From the NCBI RefSeq assembly GCF_016461715.1, contig NZ_JAEMUI010000009.1, forward strand, positions 1 to 64,000: a stretch of DNA of 64,000 bases, in the 5' to 3' direction. This DNA comes from Marinomonas spartinae. Its GTDB lineage: Bacteria; Pseudomonadota; Gammaproteobacteria; Pseudomonadales; Marinomonadaceae. Below the pieces are notes generated by a model. That model was not told where the DNA came from, searched no databases, and saw nothing but the letters and a program-made list of their open reading frames with translations. This document shows, piece after piece, positions 63,142 through 64,000 of the stretch (within the stretch, counting starts at the first letter, position 1; every line of letters starts with the position of its first letter). Position numbers and translations under genes: made by a program.

Positions 63142-64000
63142 TTAATAGGTTTTCTTATTTTTGCTCTTATCAGACGATTTAGCTGGTGCCTGAACTGAAT
63201 GTTGAACGTATTCTTCTAAAATACCAGCGGTAAAGGCTTCGCGCTCAGAAAGAGACGAAATACTCTCCGCCTCCCAGTTAATCAGACGGATGAATACCGA
63301 ATACTTTTTGATGTATTCATAACCTATGTCTCGAACACTGATACCGTGGCTACCCATCAAATGTATCACTTGTTCTAGATTTTTTTGGGTTTCAAATTGC
63401 CCCCCTTCGTTTGCAGCAATCAACAACCGCTGAATGTGTTGAATGGGGTTTTCAGAAGCTTTAGATTCCTTTTTTACCGCGCTGGCGGTCAAAAACTTAT
63501 CCAGCATTTCTTCGGTGTATAACTCTCGCTGATGAATGTCTTCGATTTGTGCTGTTTCTCGCTCCAGAAGACGAATAAACAGGCTTTTGTTTTTAATGTC
63601 GGAAAACTCTAAATCTTTTAAGGACAAGCCGTTGTCTTGCATAATATCGAGAACAGTCGCGTAGGATTCAGACGACTCAGGACTTGAAGAAACGGCTAAC
63701 GCGAGATGCCGACGCAGCTCGTGCATTATTTTCGCCGCACGGTAATCTTCCTTACGCTGCAAATGCTGTTTAAAAGCCTCAACATGCTGATTAAGCGACT
63801 GCGTCAGCGACTCAAAACCATGCAATGCTTCTTGCTCATCCCGCAGGCTGGACAAGCGAATACGCGCTCGTTCTTGCTCCCATGCTTCATGCGCTTTGGC
63901 ACGAGCTTGAAACGCTCGCTCCATAGCCTCTTCAAAACTTCGCTCAATGCGTGCGCGCTCAGCTCGTTCCAGTAACTCCTCTTGTTCTTGCTCTAACCGA
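63142..64000 (-). CDS. coiled-coil protein with two 58-residue repeats (5' end outside the window)
   Basis: The reading frame stays open to the right edge, so the start is not seen; the ATG at 63924 is probably internal. The visible part starts with a strongly charged coiled coil (EQEELLERAERARIERS, then AMERAFQARAKAHEAWEQ). It then has two related segments, residues 88-145 and 183-240 counted from that internal Met, that align without gaps at an offset of 95. Shared residues include V-x3-M-x3-G-x-S-x2-D, then I-K-x2-S-x-F-I-R-L-x3-E, and R-E-x2-T. The C-terminus is basic (KSKNKKTY). I do not recognise the family. It has its own terminator. Confidence 0.75.
   Translation of the reverse strand, partial: RLEQEQEELLERAERARIERSFEEAMERAFQARAKAHEAWEQERARIRLSSLRDEQEALHGFESLTQSLNQHVEAFKQHLQRKEDYRAAKIMHELRRHLALAVSSSPESSESYATVLDIMQDNGLSLKDLEFSDIKNKSLFIRLLERETAQIEDIHQRELYTEEMLDKFLTASAVKKESKASENPIQHIQRLLIAANEGGQFETQKNLEQVIHLMGSHGISVRDIGYEYIKKYSVFIRLINWEAESISSLSEREAFTAGILEEYVQHSVQAPAKSSDKSKNKKTY

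Noticed and set aside
1..64000. CRISPR arrays, insertion sequences, prophage or integrase genes
   Set aside because: No spaced direct repeats, transposase, integrase or attachment-site duplications were seen. Composition and gene content look like core chromosome throughout.

Overview
The window is a chromosomal stretch of a marine gammaproteobacterium. The best guess is Marinomonas or a close Oceanospirillales relative. This is inferred from the gene set, the moderate GC content, the pilA-pilB-pilC-pilD-coaE-yacG order also known from Pseudomonas, and the presence of both Kdp potassium uptake and an ectoine-type ABC importer. It is mostly core genome. I see no phage, insertion sequence, integron or CRISPR array.

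Left part (1-20.7 kb): tRNA-Glu(UUC), a YajG-type lipoprotein, alaA, htpX (its ribosome-binding site lies in a perfect hairpin), a MOSC protein, the ABC-F ATPase ybiT, a lone cyclic-nucleotide-binding domain, a RidA protein, the cobalamin pair btuR/metH, a large coiled-coil envelope protein with possible anchors at both ends, the run yeaC-DUF2797-pepN, nadK-rhomboid, and a PLP-dependent deaminase-family enzyme whose leader holds a terminator-like hairpin.

Middle part (20.8-38.9 kb): central metabolism. It holds a ydiJ-type FAD/Fe-S dehydrogenase, a spermidine-synthase-like methyltransferase, phosphoglucomutase, a patatin-like lipase and aceF/aceE (pyruvate to acetyl-CoA). A roughly 1 kb gene-poor gap follows, then nadC-ackA-pta (acetyl-CoA to acetate) and an SprA-type putative metalloprotease. 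The pyruvate dehydrogenase and acetate modules face away from each other across the gap.

Pilus and signalling part (38.9-49.3 kb): a compact type IV pilus cassette (pilin, unusually short PilB, PilC, PilD) runs into coaE and yacG. Next come two tail-to-tail copies of a two-gene signalling module, each a receiver-TPR response regulator followed by a small GHKL ATPase or kinase. The second copy is continuous with a GntR/FCD regulator and a BenE-type transporter, and its kinase has lost the phospho-acceptor histidine and the glycine-rich G2 box. This twin module is the best candidate here for an undescribed system.

Right part (49.4-64 kb): an EhuBCDA-like ABC importer, a solitary ArsR regulator, class I fumarase, and the complete kdpFABC-kdpDE potassium system, including a 26-codon kdpF and a candidate KdpE operator. 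The right edge cuts a coiled-coil protein carrying two copies of an unrecognised 58-residue repeat. Ehu (compatible solute) and Kdp (potassium) fit osmotic adaptation in a marine habitat.

All names come from motif and sequence recognition by eye. No database search was run.
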